DNA from: Acidobacteriota bacterium
Lineage (GTDB): Bacteria; Acidobacteriota; Terriglobia; Terriglobales; Acidobacteriaceae
Direction of reading: 5' to 3'
Assembly (NCBI GenBank): GCA_021779935.1
Contig: JAJXZT010000060.1
Span: 1 to 42,708 of the forward strand
Length of the DNA stretch: 42,708 bases
Shown here: positions 18,615 to 27,380 of the stretch, in pieces
Numbering within the stretch: position 1 is the stretch's first letter
Layout of the letters: the number at the start of each line of letters is the position of its first letter
Notes under the pieces: model-generated
What the model saw: the letters and a program-made list of their open reading frames with translations, nothing else
The model's database searches: none
Told to the model about the DNA's origin: nothing
Made by a program: the position numbers and the translations under genes

Positions 18615-19115
18615 TCATGATAAATCGGGCGTTGGGATACGTCCAAACTGAGCGGAAGAGAATCGCTTTTCGGCGGGCTTGACTTCAGTGTAAGAGACGA
18701 TGAGTGGTTCTTCGATGAATTGCTTGTCGTCGCCTACAGCGGGCAATTCGAACGAACGCACCTGCGCGATGGAACCGTTTTCGACGCTGGCGATGACGTA
18801 GGAACAATCCAGCCAATGGGCCTCTTCAAGATCGGTGCGAGAAGCGTACGAGGGGCGATCAGGGTGAGAGTGATAGAAACCAACGATTTCGAGATCACGC
18901 TCGCGGGCCTTGCGTTGCAAGGCGATAAGCTCCGCCGGATCGATGGCATAACGCGTGGTGGGCGTGTCGTGGACATTCCGGCAGCGAACGACGTCGACCA
19001 CCTTGCGGCCTTTGTCGATGCGATGGCCGAGCAGTGCACCGCAGCACTCCTCCGGATAAGCGGCGGATGCGTGCTCGGTGACGGCACGGAAATGGGCTTC
19101 AGGCAGAACAATCAT
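18615..19115 (-). CDS. JAMM/MPN domain zinc metalloprotease
   Basis: From the ATG at 19115 the product has 166 residues. It carries the full JAMM metal site: a Glu in PEECCGALLG (22-23) and H82-S-H84-P followed by S92 and D95, the HxHx7SxxD pattern. Eukaryotic relatives remove ubiquitin; bacterial ones (Mec+ type) cut C-terminal extensions of ThiS/MoaD-like sulfur carriers. No ubiquitin-like, E1-like or cysteine synthase gene is adjacent, so the substrate is unknown. The frame stays open to 19256, but the extra upstream residues are not family-like. Confidence 0.85.
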   Translation of the reverse strand: MIVLPEAHFRAVTEHASAAYPEECCGALLGHRIDKGRKVVDVVRCRNVHDTPTTRYAIDPAELIALQRKARERDLEIVGFYHSHPDRPSYASRTDLEEAHWLDCSYVIASVENGSIAQVRSFELPAVGDDKQFIEEPLIVSYTEVKPAEKRFSSAQFGRIPTPDLS

Positions 19116-19348
19116 GACAAATTTACCGACAGGAAGATTGTGCGCGTGCGGTGAGCGAAACCGCAAGCAGCGGGCCGCCGGGTACCACGGACGTGTGATC
19201 CGAAGTGGCTCACGAACGCCGCGTGTACCAGCCAGCAGAAATGCAGGTTGCTGCATCCCATGCCAATATGCGACATTGAATAGCTGGGATTGATCCAGAA
19301 GATGTCACTATAAGGACGGCCCGTTCAACGGGTTACAGGTTTGAAGCA

Positions 19349-19813
19349 ATGTCAAAGAAAGTGAAACAGGTTACTTACGAAGAAGCGCTGGCGTGGCTGC
19401 GCAGGAACGGGTTCGACGTGATCGACGCTCCGGGGACACACACGGACCGCGTGTTCCTGAAGAAATACGGCTGCTCGGCGGCGATTGAGAAGGCCGCGGA
19501 TGGCACAGCGAAGATCTTTGCGTTTCCGGGAGTGCTGATTGCGGGCGAAATCGCCAAGATGGTCGACAAAGGCTTCCAGAAGTTTTTGAAGACGAGCAAG
19601 GTGGAGCGCGCGGTGATGGAAATCGACCTGACCAACCTGCACAGCTTCAGCGAAGAACTGAAGGAAGCTACCGGCGCTACGAGTCTCTACAACGAATCGC
19701 TGGGCTCGACGGGCGAGTTCTACCAGTACGACCGCGTGAAAGATCGCGACCTGGAAGAATCGGCCCGGCCGGTGCGTCCGTGGGAAGAAGAGCCGAAGAA
19801 GAAGCACGCGTAG
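19349..19813 (+). CDS. Conserved hypothetical protein
   Basis: The 154-residue product is soluble and charged. It starts MSKKVKQVTYEEALAWLRRNGFDVIDAPG, has a compact alpha/beta middle (KIFAFPGVLIAGEIAKMVDKGFQKFLKT) and a disordered acidic-basic tail (RPVRPWEEEPKKKHA). No family is recognised. It lies 152 bases upstream of mnmG but is separated from it by a terminator hairpin, so it is a separate unit. Confidence 0.75.
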   Translation: MSKKVKQVTYEEALAWLRRNGFDVIDAPGTHTDRVFLKKYGCSAAIEKAADGTAKIFAFPGVLIAGEIAKMVDKGFQKFLKTSKVERAVMEIDLTNLHSFSEELKEATGATSLYNESLGSTGEFYQYDRVKDRDLEESARPVRPWEEEPKKKHA

Positions 19814-19843
19814 ACAGCGCAGCATCAGAGCGCAAGGGAACGC

Positions 19844-19868
19844 AAGGCGGGCTCAAGGCTCGCCTTTT
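19844..19868 (+). terminator. Intrinsic terminator upstream of mnmG
   Basis: AAGGCGGGC pairs with GCTCGCCTT (one G-T wobble) and runs into TTTT. It ends the preceding hypothetical gene. Confidence 0.8.
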
Positions 19869-19965
19869 GCTTTTGCGGGAGAATCGAAGCGCAGGGCGAA
19901 GGTGGATTTCCGCTTGATAGAATGAAGATAAGGATGGCAGCGGTAATCCTCCGCACGAAATAACA

Positions 19966-21918
19966 ATGCAGTTTACGGAACAATACGACGTAGTGGTGGT
20001 GGGCGCCGGTCACGCAGGTTGCGAGGCCGCGATGGCGGCTGCGCGCATGGGACTGAAGACCGCGCTGTTCACGCTGAACGTGGACCTGATTGCGCAGATG
20101 TCGTGCAACCCGGCGGTGGGCGGAATCGCCAAGGGCCACCTGGTGCGCGAGGTCGACGCGCTGGGCGGCATCATGGGCGAAGTCACCGACGCAGTCGGCA
20201 TCCAGTTCCGCCTGTTGAATACTTCGCGCGGACCGGCGGTGTGGTCGCCACGAGCGCAGTGCGACAAGCAACAATACCGCCTGAAGATGCGCGAGGTGCT
20301 GGAGAGCCAGGCGAACCTGCAGATCAAGCAGGCGGAGGTGGCGAACCTGATCGTAGAGGAGCAGGTGTGCCACGGCGTCAAATTGCGCGACGGACGCACG
20401 GTGAGCGCGCAGGCGGTGATCATCACGACGGGAACGTTCCTCAATGGATTGATTCATTGCGGCGAGCAACAGTATCCGGCGGGACGCAGTGGCGAGCCCC
20501 CGGCGGTGTTGCTGGGCGAGTCGCTGAAGGCGCTGGGGCTGCGAGGATGCCGCCTGAAGACGGGCACTCCGCCGCGGCTCGACGGACGCACGATCGACTG
20601 GTCGAAGTTCACGGTGCAACCGGGAGATGCCGATCCCACGCCGTTCAGCTTCCGCACGAAGAAGATCACGCAGCGGCAGGTGCCGTGCTACATCGCGTTT
20701 ACGACGGAGGAGACGCATCGCGTCATCCGCGAAAATGTGCATCGCTCGCCAATGTACTCGGGGCAGATACAGTCGATTGGGCCGCGCTATTGTCCGTCGA
20801 TTGAAGACAAGATTGTGAAGTTTCCAGACAAGGAGACGCACCAGATCTACCTGGAGCCGGAAGGGCTGAATACGCATGAAATCTACGTCAACGGCATGAG
20901 CACGTCGCTGCCGGTGGACGTGCAACTGGCGATGGTGCAGTCGATCCCCGGACTGGAGAAGGCGGAGATGCTGCGGCCGGGTTACGCCATTGAGTACGAC
21001 TCGATTGACCCGACGGAGCTGCAACGCACACTGGAGACGAAGAAGATTTCGCGGCTCTACCTCGCCGGGCAGATCAACGGCACGAGCGGCTACGAAGAGG
21101 CGGCATGCCAGGGAATCATGGCGGGGATCAATGCGGCGCTGGCGATCAAGGGCGAGGCGCCGCTGATCCTCGACCGGACCGAGGCCTACACGGCAATCCT
21201 CATCGACGACCTCATCAGCAAGGGAACGAACGAGCCGTATCGCATGTTCACCTCGCGGGCGGAGTTCCGCTTGCACCTGCGCATCGATAACGCGGACCGC
21301 AGGCTGACGCCGCATGGACGGCGCGTGGGACTGATCTCGGACGAGGCATGGCGGGAGCATCTGGCGAAGCAGGAACGGATGCGAACGTTGCAGGAAGTGC
21401 TGGAGAAGTCGCGCGTCAACGGCGAACTTCCGGCGGCGCTGGCGGAAAAAGTGGGCAACGTCGCAGGACAGACATATGCGCAACTGCTGAAGCGTCCCGA
21501 AGTGACGATCAACGATCTGGCTCCGGCGGCGCAACAGTTGATGCCGGCATTCTTCGAGCGGGACGGTGACTCACCCCAGAGGCACGGAGACACAGAAGAA
21601 CAGCATTTTCCGGTGGAAGTCTGGAATGAGTTGAAGTCGGTGGAGACGGAACTGAAGTACGCGGGATACCTCCAGCAACAGGAGAAGGCGATTGAGCGGC
21701 TGAAGCGGGCGGAGGAGCGCACGATTCCGGAGTGGTTCGACTACGCGCAGGTGAGCGGGCTTTCGCGCGAGATGAACGAGAAACTGAAGCGAGTGCAACC
21801 GCAGACGATTGGCCAGGCGTCGCGCATCCCAGGCGTGACCCCGGCGGCAGTGTCGCTGATCAACGTGTATATCGAGATACAGGGGCGGCAGAGGCGGCAG
21901 GCGCAGGGAGCGGTGTAA
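19966..21918 (+). CDS. mnmG: tRNA U34 5-carboxymethylaminomethyl modification enzyme MnmG
   Basis: The 650-residue product is MnmG (GidA), the FAD subunit that with MnmE modifies the wobble uridine of several tRNAs. It has the Rossmann motif [17 protein letters not shown] at 13-29, the active-site block [20 protein letters not shown] (46-65), the second FAD segment [15 protein letters not shown] and the helical MnmE/tRNA-binding C-domain ending [12 protein letters not shown]. It is about 20 residues longer than the usual 625-630. The excess lies in residues 531-550, where [11 protein letters not shown] (536-546) is the translation of a dispersed repeat inserted in frame. No mnmE or rsmG is adjacent. 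Confidence 0.97.
   Translation: MQFTEQYDVVVVGAGHAGCEAAMAAARMGLKTALFTLNVDLIAQMSCNPAVGGIAKGHLVREVDALGGIMGEVTDAVGIQFRLLNTSRGPAVWSPRAQCDKQQYRLKMREVLESQANLQIKQAEVANLIVEEQVCHGVKLRDGRTVSAQAVIITTGTFLNGLIHCGEQQYPAGRSGEPPAVLLGESLKALGLRGCRLKTGTPPRLDGRTIDWSKFTVQPGDADPTPFSFRTKKITQRQVPCYIAFTTEETHRVIRENVHRSPMYSGQIQSIGPRYCPSIEDKIVKFPDKETHQIYLEPEGLNTHEIYVNGMSTSLPVDVQLAMVQSIPGLEKAEMLRPGYAIEYDSIDPTELQRTLETKKISRLYLAGQINGTSGYEEAACQGIMAGINAALAIKGEAPLILDRTEAYTAILIDDLISKGTNEPYRMFTSRAEFRLHLRIDNADRRLTPHGRRVGLISDEAWREHLAKQERMRTLQEVLEKSRVNGELPAALAEKVGNVAGQTYAQLLKRPEVTINDLAPAAQQLMPAFFERDGDSPQRHGDTEEQHFPVEVWNELKSVETELKYAGYLQQQEKAIERLKRAEERTIPEWFDYAQVSGLSREMNEKLKRVQPQTIGQASRIPGVTPAAVSLINVYIEIQGRQRRQAQGAV
21571..21598 (+). 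repeat. Dispersed repeat read in frame inside mnmG
   Basis: CACCCCAGAGGCACGGAGA followed by CACAGAAG is a member of the CAGAGG-type family also seen at 167-199. The reading frame runs through it without a stop, adding a hydrophilic loop between the central and C-terminal domains of MnmG. Confidence 0.7.
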
Positions 21919-21975
21919 AGACGCGCCGCTCATTCACGCAGAGCAGCACTTTCATGACAGATAGAAATTTTTCGC

Positions 21976-21991
21976 TGTGACCTAAGTCATA
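21976..21991. promoter_or_regulatory. Candidate CRP/FNR-family operator
   Basis: TGTGA-CCTAAG-TCATA matches the TGTGA-N6-TCACA dyad at nine of ten positions. It lies 46 bases before the start of the NapH-like gene, a sensible place for regulation by an oxygen- or redox-responsive CRP/FNR-type protein. This is a pattern match only; no regulator of that type is in the window. Confidence 0.35.
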
Positions 21992-22037
21992 GGCGGGCAG
22001 GGGTGCGGGTTTTAGGCTCGGAGATGGAAGGTGCTGT

Positions 22038-23225
22038 ATGGCAACCGAGCCAAGGATTCATACCGTTCATACTTACGAAAGCTCGACGGCAGGGGTGCCG
22101 GCGAGCGGCCATCCTATCGCAGTGGAGGAACTCCCCGATACTCTCGTCGAAGACACACGGAAACATCCCACGACCAAGCCGAAGAAGAAACTCATTCGTC
22201 GCACGGAGAAGGACAACTCGCAGGCGATTCGGCGAGCGTTTCAGTTTGTCTTTGTGGCAATCAATGTCTGGGTTGGCATCACGTTTTATCTCTGGACGCG
22301 CTACTTCGAAACCGGCGGCACGACACGCTACGTCGAGCGTCCGGCGGGCGTAGAGGGCTGGCTGCCCATCGCGTCGTTGATGAACCTGAAACTGTTCGCA
22401 CTCACCGGAAAGATTCCGGAGATTCATCCGGCGGGCATGTTTCTGCTGATCGCGTTTCTCGCGATGAGCGTGCTGTTCAAGAAGGCTTTCTGCGCGTGGC
22501 TGTGTCCGGTGGGGACGCTGGCGGAGTACTTGTGGAAGCTGGGGCGCAAGCTGTTCAAGCGCAACTTCCATCCGTGGAAGTGGATCGACATTCCGCTGCG
22601 CGGGCTGAAGTACCTGCTGCTGGGATTCTTCCTGTACTTCATCAGCATGATGTCGGCGGACGCGCTGGAGCAGTTTATGGGCGCACCGTATGCGCTGATT
22701 GCCGACGTGAAGATGCTGAACTTTTTCCGCTACATGACGGAGACGGCGGCGATCACAATCGTTGTGCTGGTGGTGCTGTCGATGCTGATCCAGAACTTCT
22801 GGTGCCGGTATCTGTGTCCTTACGGCGCGCTGATGGGATTGGCGTCGCTGCTGAGCCCGGTGAAGATTCGGCGCGACGCGGCGGCGTGCATCGATTGCGC
22901 GAAGTGTGCAAAGGCGTGTCCATCGCAGCTTCCGGTGGACAAGCTGGTGAAGATTCAATCGGCGGAGTGTACGGCATGCCTGGAGTGTGTGGCCGTCTGT
23001 CCGGCCGAAGGAGCGCTGGCGTTCGCGCTGCCGAAGATGCCGCTGGTGGTCAACGCGAAGCCGAAACAGGTGGCGCCGTGGGTGGTCGCAGCCGCCATTG
23101 CAGCGCTGTTCGTGGGACTGGTGGGCGGAGCGAAGTTGACCGGCCACTGGAACACGGACATCTCGAAGCGGGCCTACATGCAACTGGTTCCGGAGGCGAA
23201 CGAAGCAAGTCATCCGGGATTCTGA
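22038..23225 (+). CDS. NapH/CcoG-like membrane Fe-S protein
   Basis: The 395-residue product is a polytopic membrane ferredoxin. Membrane segments lie near 66-88, 133-149, 190-208, 237-254 and 346-366. Two CxxxCP motifs follow helices (C152/C156 and C256/C260), as in the NapH/NosR/CcoG group. Two 4Fe-4S clusters follow: C284-x2-C-x2-C-x3-C294P and C311-x2-C-x2-C-x3-C321P. The protein probably passes electrons between quinone and a periplasmic or membrane acceptor. It lacks the C-terminal FixG domain of CcoG. A 61-residue charged N-terminal tail is unusual. It is convergent with the DsbD-like operon, across a shared terminator. Confidence 0.88.
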   Translation: MATEPRIHTVHTYESSTAGVPASGHPIAVEELPDTLVEDTRKHPTTKPKKKLIRRTEKDNSQAIRRAFQFVFVAINVWVGITFYLWTRYFETGGTTRYVERPAGVEGWLPIASLMNLKLFALTGKIPEIHPAGMFLLIAFLAMSVLFKKAFCAWLCPVGTLAEYLWKLGRKLFKRNFHPWKWIDIPLRGLKYLLLGFFLYFISMMSADALEQFMGAPYALIADVKMLNFFRYMTETAAITIVVLVVLSMLIQNFWCRYLCPYGALMGLASLLSPVKIRRDAAACIDCAKCAKACPSQLPVDKLVKIQSAECTACLECVAVCPAEGALAFALPKMPLVVNAKPKQVAPWVVAAAIAALFVGLVGGAKLTGHWNTDISKRAYMQLVPEANEASHPGF

Positions 23226-23243
23226 CGGCACAGCAAAAACAGA

Positions 23244-23270
23244 AGAGCCATCCGCGCAGGATGGCTCTTT
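23244..23270. terminator. Bidirectional terminator between convergent units
   Basis: AGAGCCATCC and GGATGGCTCT form a perfect ten-pair stem. TT follows on the plus strand and AAAAACAG precedes it, giving a U-run for the minus-strand transcript. Confidence 0.8.
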
Positions 23271-23286
23271 GCGTCAGAAGACTTGC

Positions 23287-23772
23287 TTAACGCCTTCGCG
23301 CGCGAACAATGTGTACATCGAAGTGGACGGGCGTGGTGCGCGGCGGAAAACACTGGCGGTCGTTGCATGCCTGGAAACGCAGCGTGCCGCGGACGCGATA
23401 GGTTCCGGGCGAGATGGCGCGAACGGCGAGCACACGCGCGCCGATCTGGAAATCGCCGGAGTAGACGCTGATCTTCTCGTTCACGATGGGTAACGAGAGC
23501 ATTTCTCCCGGCGGATACTTGACGTCGGCCACCATGAGTTGCGAAGGCGGGTCGAGTTTCAACTCGGTGGGAATCAGGATCTCCGAGTTTGGCTTGTTGG
23601 AGTTGATGTGGAAACCCTGGTTGACGCGGAAGTTGAGCGTGACAGGCGCCGACTTGCCGGCGACGACCGTGACCGGGTCGGGCGTGAGAGCAGTGACCGA
23701 GGGGCCGAAGTCCTGCGCGTAGGCAGCGGCAGCGAAAGCAAGCACGGCGGCAAAGAGAAGAGCACGTTTCAT
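23287..23772 (-). CDS. DsbD N-terminal domain protein (periplasmic)
   Basis: The 161-residue product has a signal peptide (1-20) and then a single immunoglobulin-like domain of the DsbD_N type. The redox pair is C136-NDRQ-C141 in FQACNDRQCFPPRT, matching the CxxxxxC region of DsbD-alpha. In normal DsbD this domain takes electrons from the membrane part and passes them to periplasmic disulfide proteins. Here it is a separate protein, the last gene of a three-gene unit. Its start overlaps the tlpA-like stop by four bases (ATGA), which implies translational coupling. Confidence 0.88.
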   Translation of the reverse strand: MKRALLFAAVLAFAAAAYAQDFGPSVTALTPDPVTVVAGKSAPVTLNFRVNQGFHINSNKPNSEILIPTELKLDPPSQLMVADVKYPPGEMLSLPIVNEKISVYSGDFQIGARVLAVRAISPGTYRVRGTLRFQACNDRQCFPPRTTPVHFDVHIVRARRR

Positions 23773-24419
23773 TTGGAGGCTCCCGCAGTGGAGTCGGAGC
23801 GATTGGGCACGACACTGTTGGCGACGGTGTTGGGCGGTGTACTGGAGGGCGTTGCGATGCCAGGCGCCTGATCTCCAAGCGCGACCTTCAGCTTGCTCTC
23901 GATATCCTTGCGGTCGATGATGCCGGCGACGCTATCGGTGATGCGGCCCTGGCGATCGATGTAGAAGGTGGACGGCAGGAAATTCACGCCGCCGTATTCC
24001 TGCCCCACGGCTTCCTTGCCGAAGAGGACCGGGTAGTTCATGCCCATTTGCTTGGCGAACTCGGCGATCTTTTCGTGGCCGGAATCGTCCATGGCGACGC
24101 CGATGACCTGCAATCCCTGGGGACCGTACTGCTTCTGAAAATCCTCGAACCATGGAATCTCGGCCTTACAAGGCGAACACCAGGTAGCCCAGAAGTTCAG
24201 CACGACGGCCTTGCCACGGAAGTCGGAGAGCTTGACCTGCTTGCCGTTGAGGTCTTGTAGTTCGAAGCCGGGTGCAATCTGCCCGGTTTTGATTCCAGTG
24301 TTCGCGGCCTCGGGACTGGCATCCGCTTTCTTTGTTGTGATGTCGTTCATGAAGAGCAGAAGCGCGACCACGACAACCGTAATGCCGAAGATGACGATGT
24401 TTCGTTTCACGACAAACAA
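23769..24419 (-). CDS. TlpA/ResA-like membrane-anchored thioredoxin
   Basis: The 216-residue product has an N-terminal membrane anchor (about 6-24) and a thioredoxin fold facing the periplasm with the active site W-C81-SPC84 in LNFWATWCSPCKAEIPWF. It resembles ResA/TlpA/CcmG-type reductases that reduce apocytochrome c or other exported thiols. A low-complexity tail (GIATPSSTPPNTVANSV) follows the domain. It stands between ccdA (12-base gap) and the DsbD N-domain gene (4-base overlap), so the three proteins together supply all parts of a DsbD-like electron relay. Confidence 0.93.
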   Translation of the reverse strand: MFVVKRNIVIFGITVVVVALLLFMNDITTKKADASPEAANTGIKTGQIAPGFELQDLNGKQVKLSDFRGKAVVLNFWATWCSPCKAEIPWFEDFQKQYGPQGLQVIGVAMDDSGHEKIAEFAKQMGMNYPVLFGKEAVGQEYGGVNFLPSTFYIDRQGRITDSVAGIIDRKDIESKLKVALGDQAPGIATPSSTPPNTVANSVVPNRSDSTAGASK

Positions 24420-24431
24420 ACCTTTCCGCTG

Positions 24432-25154
24432 CTACAGCGAGAAGCGATTCAGAAATCCGAGATACCCCGAGAGTATGGAGAAACGCCCGAGGGCAATCAG
24501 CGCGCCGAAGGCGATCAACAACACGCCGCTGACTACTTCGACGGCGTGGAGGTGGCGACGGAAGCGAGAATAAAAACCAAGAAAGCGATTTACACCGAGC
24601 GACGTCAGCAGGAAAGGCACGGCGAGCCCGGCGGAGTAGACGGCCAGCAGGAGGATTCCCTTGGCCAGAGTGTTCTGCGAACCGGCGAGGACAAGGATGC
24701 CGGCGAGAATGGGGCCGATGCAGGGCGTCCAGCCAAAGGCGAAAGCGAAGCCGATGAGGAAAGCACCGAGGGGACTGGCGCCGCCCTTTACGTCGTGCAG
24801 ACGCTTGTCGGAGTAAAGTGCATTGATCTTGAAGATGCCGGTGAGGTGCAGTCCGAAGATGATGATGATGACGCCGGCGATCTTCGCCAACAGGCCGTGA
24901 TACTGGTGCGTGAGCTGGCCGATGGTGGTGGCGACGGCTCCCAGCGCAATAAAAACCACACTGAAGCCGAAGATGAACGAAATGGAGTTCAGCATCACCG
25001 AGCGCAGCAGGCGGCGGTCGGCCGTTTGCAGGGTTTCCACGCTGGCGCCGGAAATGAGCGAGACATAGCCGGGTACAAGCGGCAGCACGCAGGGCGAGAG
25101 GAAGGAGAGTACTCCCGCAACAAACGCCGCGATGGGAAGGGGAAGGCTATACAT
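24432..25154 (-). CDS. ccdA: Cytochrome c biogenesis protein CcdA (DsbD transmembrane domain)
   Basis: From the ATG at 25154 the product has 240 residues and six predicted membrane helices. The two redox cysteines sit in LSFLSPCVLPLVPGY (C22) and GWTPCIGPILAG (about C146), the CcdA/DsbD-beta signature. CcdA moves electrons from cytoplasmic thioredoxin across the membrane to periplasmic acceptors such as ResA/TlpA. It is the first gene of the three-gene unit. The frame is open to 25193, but the extra 13 residues lack the family pattern. The nearby tetraheme cytochrome (13125) is one possible client. Confidence 0.93.
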   Translation of the reverse strand: MYSLPLPIAAFVAGVLSFLSPCVLPLVPGYVSLISGASVETLQTADRRLLRSVMLNSISFIFGFSVVFIALGAVATTIGQLTHQYHGLLAKIAGVIIIIFGLHLTGIFKINALYSDKRLHDVKGGASPLGAFLIGFAFAFGWTPCIGPILAGILVLAGSQNTLAKGILLLAVYSAGLAVPFLLTSLGVNRFLGFYSRFRRHLHAVEVVSGVLLIAFGALIALGRFSILSGYLGFLNRFSL

Positions 25155-25280
25155 CTCGAAAAATAGTAACAAGCCGCACACGGGCCCAGCCAAGGGAATG
25201 TGCGGAATCCACTCTATTTCAGATGCATTCGGGACGGAATCGTTACATAAGTTGGGCGGCTCCGGGCTGGGTGCACCACT

Positions 25281-25676
25281 TCAGCGGCGCAGCCCGGTCC
25301 AGTCTTCGCTGATGACGATGGAGTTGCCGGGGTTATGGGGATCGTATTTGACGCTGGTCTGGAGGCCGAGTCGGCAGGAATGGACGTCGACGAACTGGCG
25401 CAAGTAAGTGATGTCCTGCGAGCACTGGTACTGCACTCCAGCAACATCGTAGCTGTAGATGAGCAACTGAATGGGCGGGCGTCCCGCGGCTTCTTCGATT
25501 TCCTGCACATCGATTACCGTGCCATCGGTAATGCGGCCGGTGGAACTGATGCGCAGGCGCCGTAAGCGTTCCTTCTGGCCGTCGGTGAGTTGCTTTCCGC
25601 GAAAGAGCGCCGCAACGCCGAAGACAACAAGCGCACTGCTACCGATCGCCAGCGAATAAAAACGTAATGAGGTCAT
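25281..25676 (-). CDS. Membrane-anchored protein, DUF3592-like
   Basis: The product has about 131 residues from the ATG at 25676 (an upstream ATG at 25691 would add five). One membrane helix lies near the N-terminus (FYSLAIGSSALVVFGVAALF). The outer part has RITDGTVIDVQEI, YSYDVAGVQYQCSQDIT and VKYDPHNPGNSIV, the strand order of DUF3592 domains. Its function is unknown. It is separated from the transaldolase gene by 134 bases. Confidence 0.7.
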   Translation of the reverse strand: MTSLRFYSLAIGSSALVVFGVAALFRGKQLTDGQKERLRRLRISSTGRITDGTVIDVQEIEEAAGRPPIQLLIYSYDVAGVQYQCSQDITYLRQFVDVHSCRLGLQTSVKYDPHNPGNSIVISEDWTGLRR

Positions 25677-25810
25677 GAAGTAGCGCAACACTGGCCACCG
25701 GGAGATGCCAGCGTCCTTTATAGAAGAGCATACTACGGAGAGGCGGCCCTGCGCATCTTATGGATGCATTGCCGAGGGCCCCCGCCACTCCCGTAGCCGA
25801 AACGTAAAGC

Positions 25811-26455
25811 TCAGGCCTTTACTTTTTCCCAATCCTTGAGGAAAGCCGCGATGCCCTTGTCGGTGAGCGGGTGGTTGAACATCTGATCCAGCACCTTCCA
25901 GGGGATGGTGGCGACGTGCGAACCTGCGAGGGCGGCTTCCACGACATGAAGCGGATGGCGAACGGACGCCGTCAGTACCTGCGTTTCGTAGCCGTGAATG
26001 TCGTAGATCTCGACGATCTGGCGAATCAGGTCCATGCCGACGCTGCTGATATCGTCGAGGCGTCCGACGAATGGGCTGACGTAGGTGGCTCCGGCCTTGG
26101 CGACGAGCAGCGCCTGGCTGGCGGAAAAGCAGAGCGTCAGGTTGGTCTTGATGCCTTCGTCGGAGAGCGCCTTGCAAGCCTTGACGCCGTCGCGCGTGGT
26201 CGGCAGCTTGATGACGACGTTCGGGTGCCACTTGGCAAATTCGTGCGCTTCCTTGAGCATGCCGTCCTTGTCGAGCGCGACGACTTCCACGCTGACCGGA
26301 CCATCGACAATCGAGCAGATCTCAAGAATCGTCTCCTTGAACGGCTTGCCGAACTTGGCGACGAGCGAGGGGTTGGTGGTGACTCCGTCGAGAATGCCGA
26401 GCGACTCGGCCTCGCGGATTTCGTTGACATCAGCAGTATCGATGAAAAATTTCAT
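25811..26455 (-). CDS. Transaldolase, small (FSA/TalC-like) type
   Basis: The 214-residue product is a full-length short transaldolase/fructose-6-phosphate aldolase. It has MKFFIDTAD with D6, GVTTNPSL (24-31), the Schiff-base lysine K83 in [21 protein letters not shown] and the phosphate-site SPFVGRLDD. Members of this group transfer dihydroxyacetone units in the non-oxidative pentose phosphate pathway, or act as fructose-6-phosphate aldolases; sequence alone does not settle which. It lies 41 bases after the FAH-family gene on the same strand, so they may share a transcript. Confidence 0.93.
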   Translation of the reverse strand: MKFFIDTADVNEIREAESLGILDGVTTNPSLVAKFGKPFKETILEICSIVDGPVSVEVVALDKDGMLKEAHEFAKWHPNVVIKLPTTRDGVKACKALSDEGIKTNLTLCFSASQALLVAKAGATYVSPFVGRLDDISSVGMDLIRQIVEIYDIHGYETQVLTASVRHPLHVVEAALAGSHVATIPWKVLDQMFNHPLTDKGIAAFLKDWEKVKA

Positions 26456-26496
26456 GACGGACTCTTTCGATTTGGTTCCGGCGGTGAGACCGGGGT

Positions 26497-27330
26497 CTAT
26501 TCATCCACAACTGGATTGCGCAACGTGCCGATGCCTTCGACGGTGATCTCCACGACGTCGCCGGCCACCAGCGGGCCTACGCCCGAGGGTGTTCCGGTCG
26601 CGATCAGGTCTCCGGGCAGCAGCGTGCAGAACTGCGAAATATAACGGATCACGGTGTCGAGCGAGAAGATGAAATCCCTGGTGGTGCCACTCTGGCGGAC
26701 TTCACCATTGACGCGCGCTTCCACCTTGACGCCAGCCCAGGGGTCGAGATCGCTCTGCACCACGGGGCCGATCGGACAGAAGGTGTCAAAGCCCTTGGCG
26801 CGGGTCCACTGGCCGTCCTTCTTCTGCAGATCGCGGGCGGTCACGTCATTGACGCAGGTGTAGCCGAGGATGTAACGGCGGACATCTTCGTCTTCGCGGA
26901 GCTTGTGACAGGTGCGGCCGATGATGACGCCGAGTTCGCCCTCGTGATCGACGCGCTGCGAAAGCGCTGCCGGACGGACGATGCGGCCTCCGGGGGCGAG
27001 CAGCGACGAAGGCGGCTTGGAGAAGATCAAGGGTTCCTTGGGGACTTCGTTGCCGAACTCCTGCGCATGCTCGGCGTAGTTGCGGCCTACGCACATGATC
27101 TTGCTGAGCAAGGGTAACGGCGTCAGAAGGGTGGCGTCGTCAAGTGCGATTGGGCGCTCTAGCTTGTTGCCCTGCGCGGGATCGGCAAGCACGATCTGCT
27201 GCGGCACACCGGCGTCGGAGACCTGTAAGTGTGGGCCGGGAAGTTCATGGGTGATGCACTCGCGTCCGGCGAGGTTCTCAACCAGGCCGTACCGGGTGCC
27301 TTCCTTGGTGATGTAGCGGCAAAATTTCAT
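26497..27330 (-). CDS. Fumarylacetoacetate hydrolase family protein
   Basis: The 277-residue product has the FAH fold in full: a short N-terminal domain, [14 protein letters not shown] at 80-93, the metal-binding pair E130 and E132 in [12 protein letters not shown]162 in NDVTARDLQ, the [11 protein letters not shown] block (179-189) and the late [15 protein letters not shown]. Enzymes of this type hydrolyse or decarboxylate diketo acids (fumarylpyruvate, acylpyruvate, oxaloacetate). The exact substrate is not visible from the sequence. No aromatic degradation genes are adjacent, so a housekeeping role such as acylpyruvase or oxaloacetate decarboxylase is as likely as a catabolic one. Confidence 0.92.
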   Translation of the reverse strand: MKFCRYITKEGTRYGLVENLAGRECITHELPGPHLQVSDAGVPQQIVLADPAQGNKLERPIALDDATLLTPLPLLSKIMCVGRNYAEHAQEFGNEVPKEPLIFSKPPSSLLAPGGRIVRPAALSQRVDHEGELGVIIGRTCHKLREDEDVRRYILGYTCVNDVTARDLQKKDGQWTRAKGFDTFCPIGPVVQSDLDPWAGVKVEARVNGEVRQSGTTRDFIFSLDTVIRYISQFCTLLPGDLIATGTPSGVGPLVAGDVVEITVEGIGTLRNPVVDE

Positions 27331-27346
27331 AAATCCTCTAAAAGGA

Positions 27347-27380
27347 TTGAACGCAGAGGTCGCAGAGGATCGCGAGGGTT
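27347..27380 (+). repeat. Left inverted repeat of the GxxExxY cassette
   Basis: GAACGCAGAGGTCGCAGAGG with a preceding T (27348-27368) is a perfect 21-base inverted match to 27770-27790. The similarity continues for about ten more bases (ATCGCGAGGG against TTCGCAAAGG). It begins right at the stop codon side of the GxxExxY gene. Confidence 0.85.

Noticed and set aside
19825-21534. 569-residue open frame antisense to mnmG
   Set aside because: It is Arg/Leu/His-rich without motifs; a GC-driven shadow frame of mnmG.
21987-23231. 414-residue open frame antisense to the NapH-like gene
   Set aside because: Same reason: shadow frame, no conserved motif.
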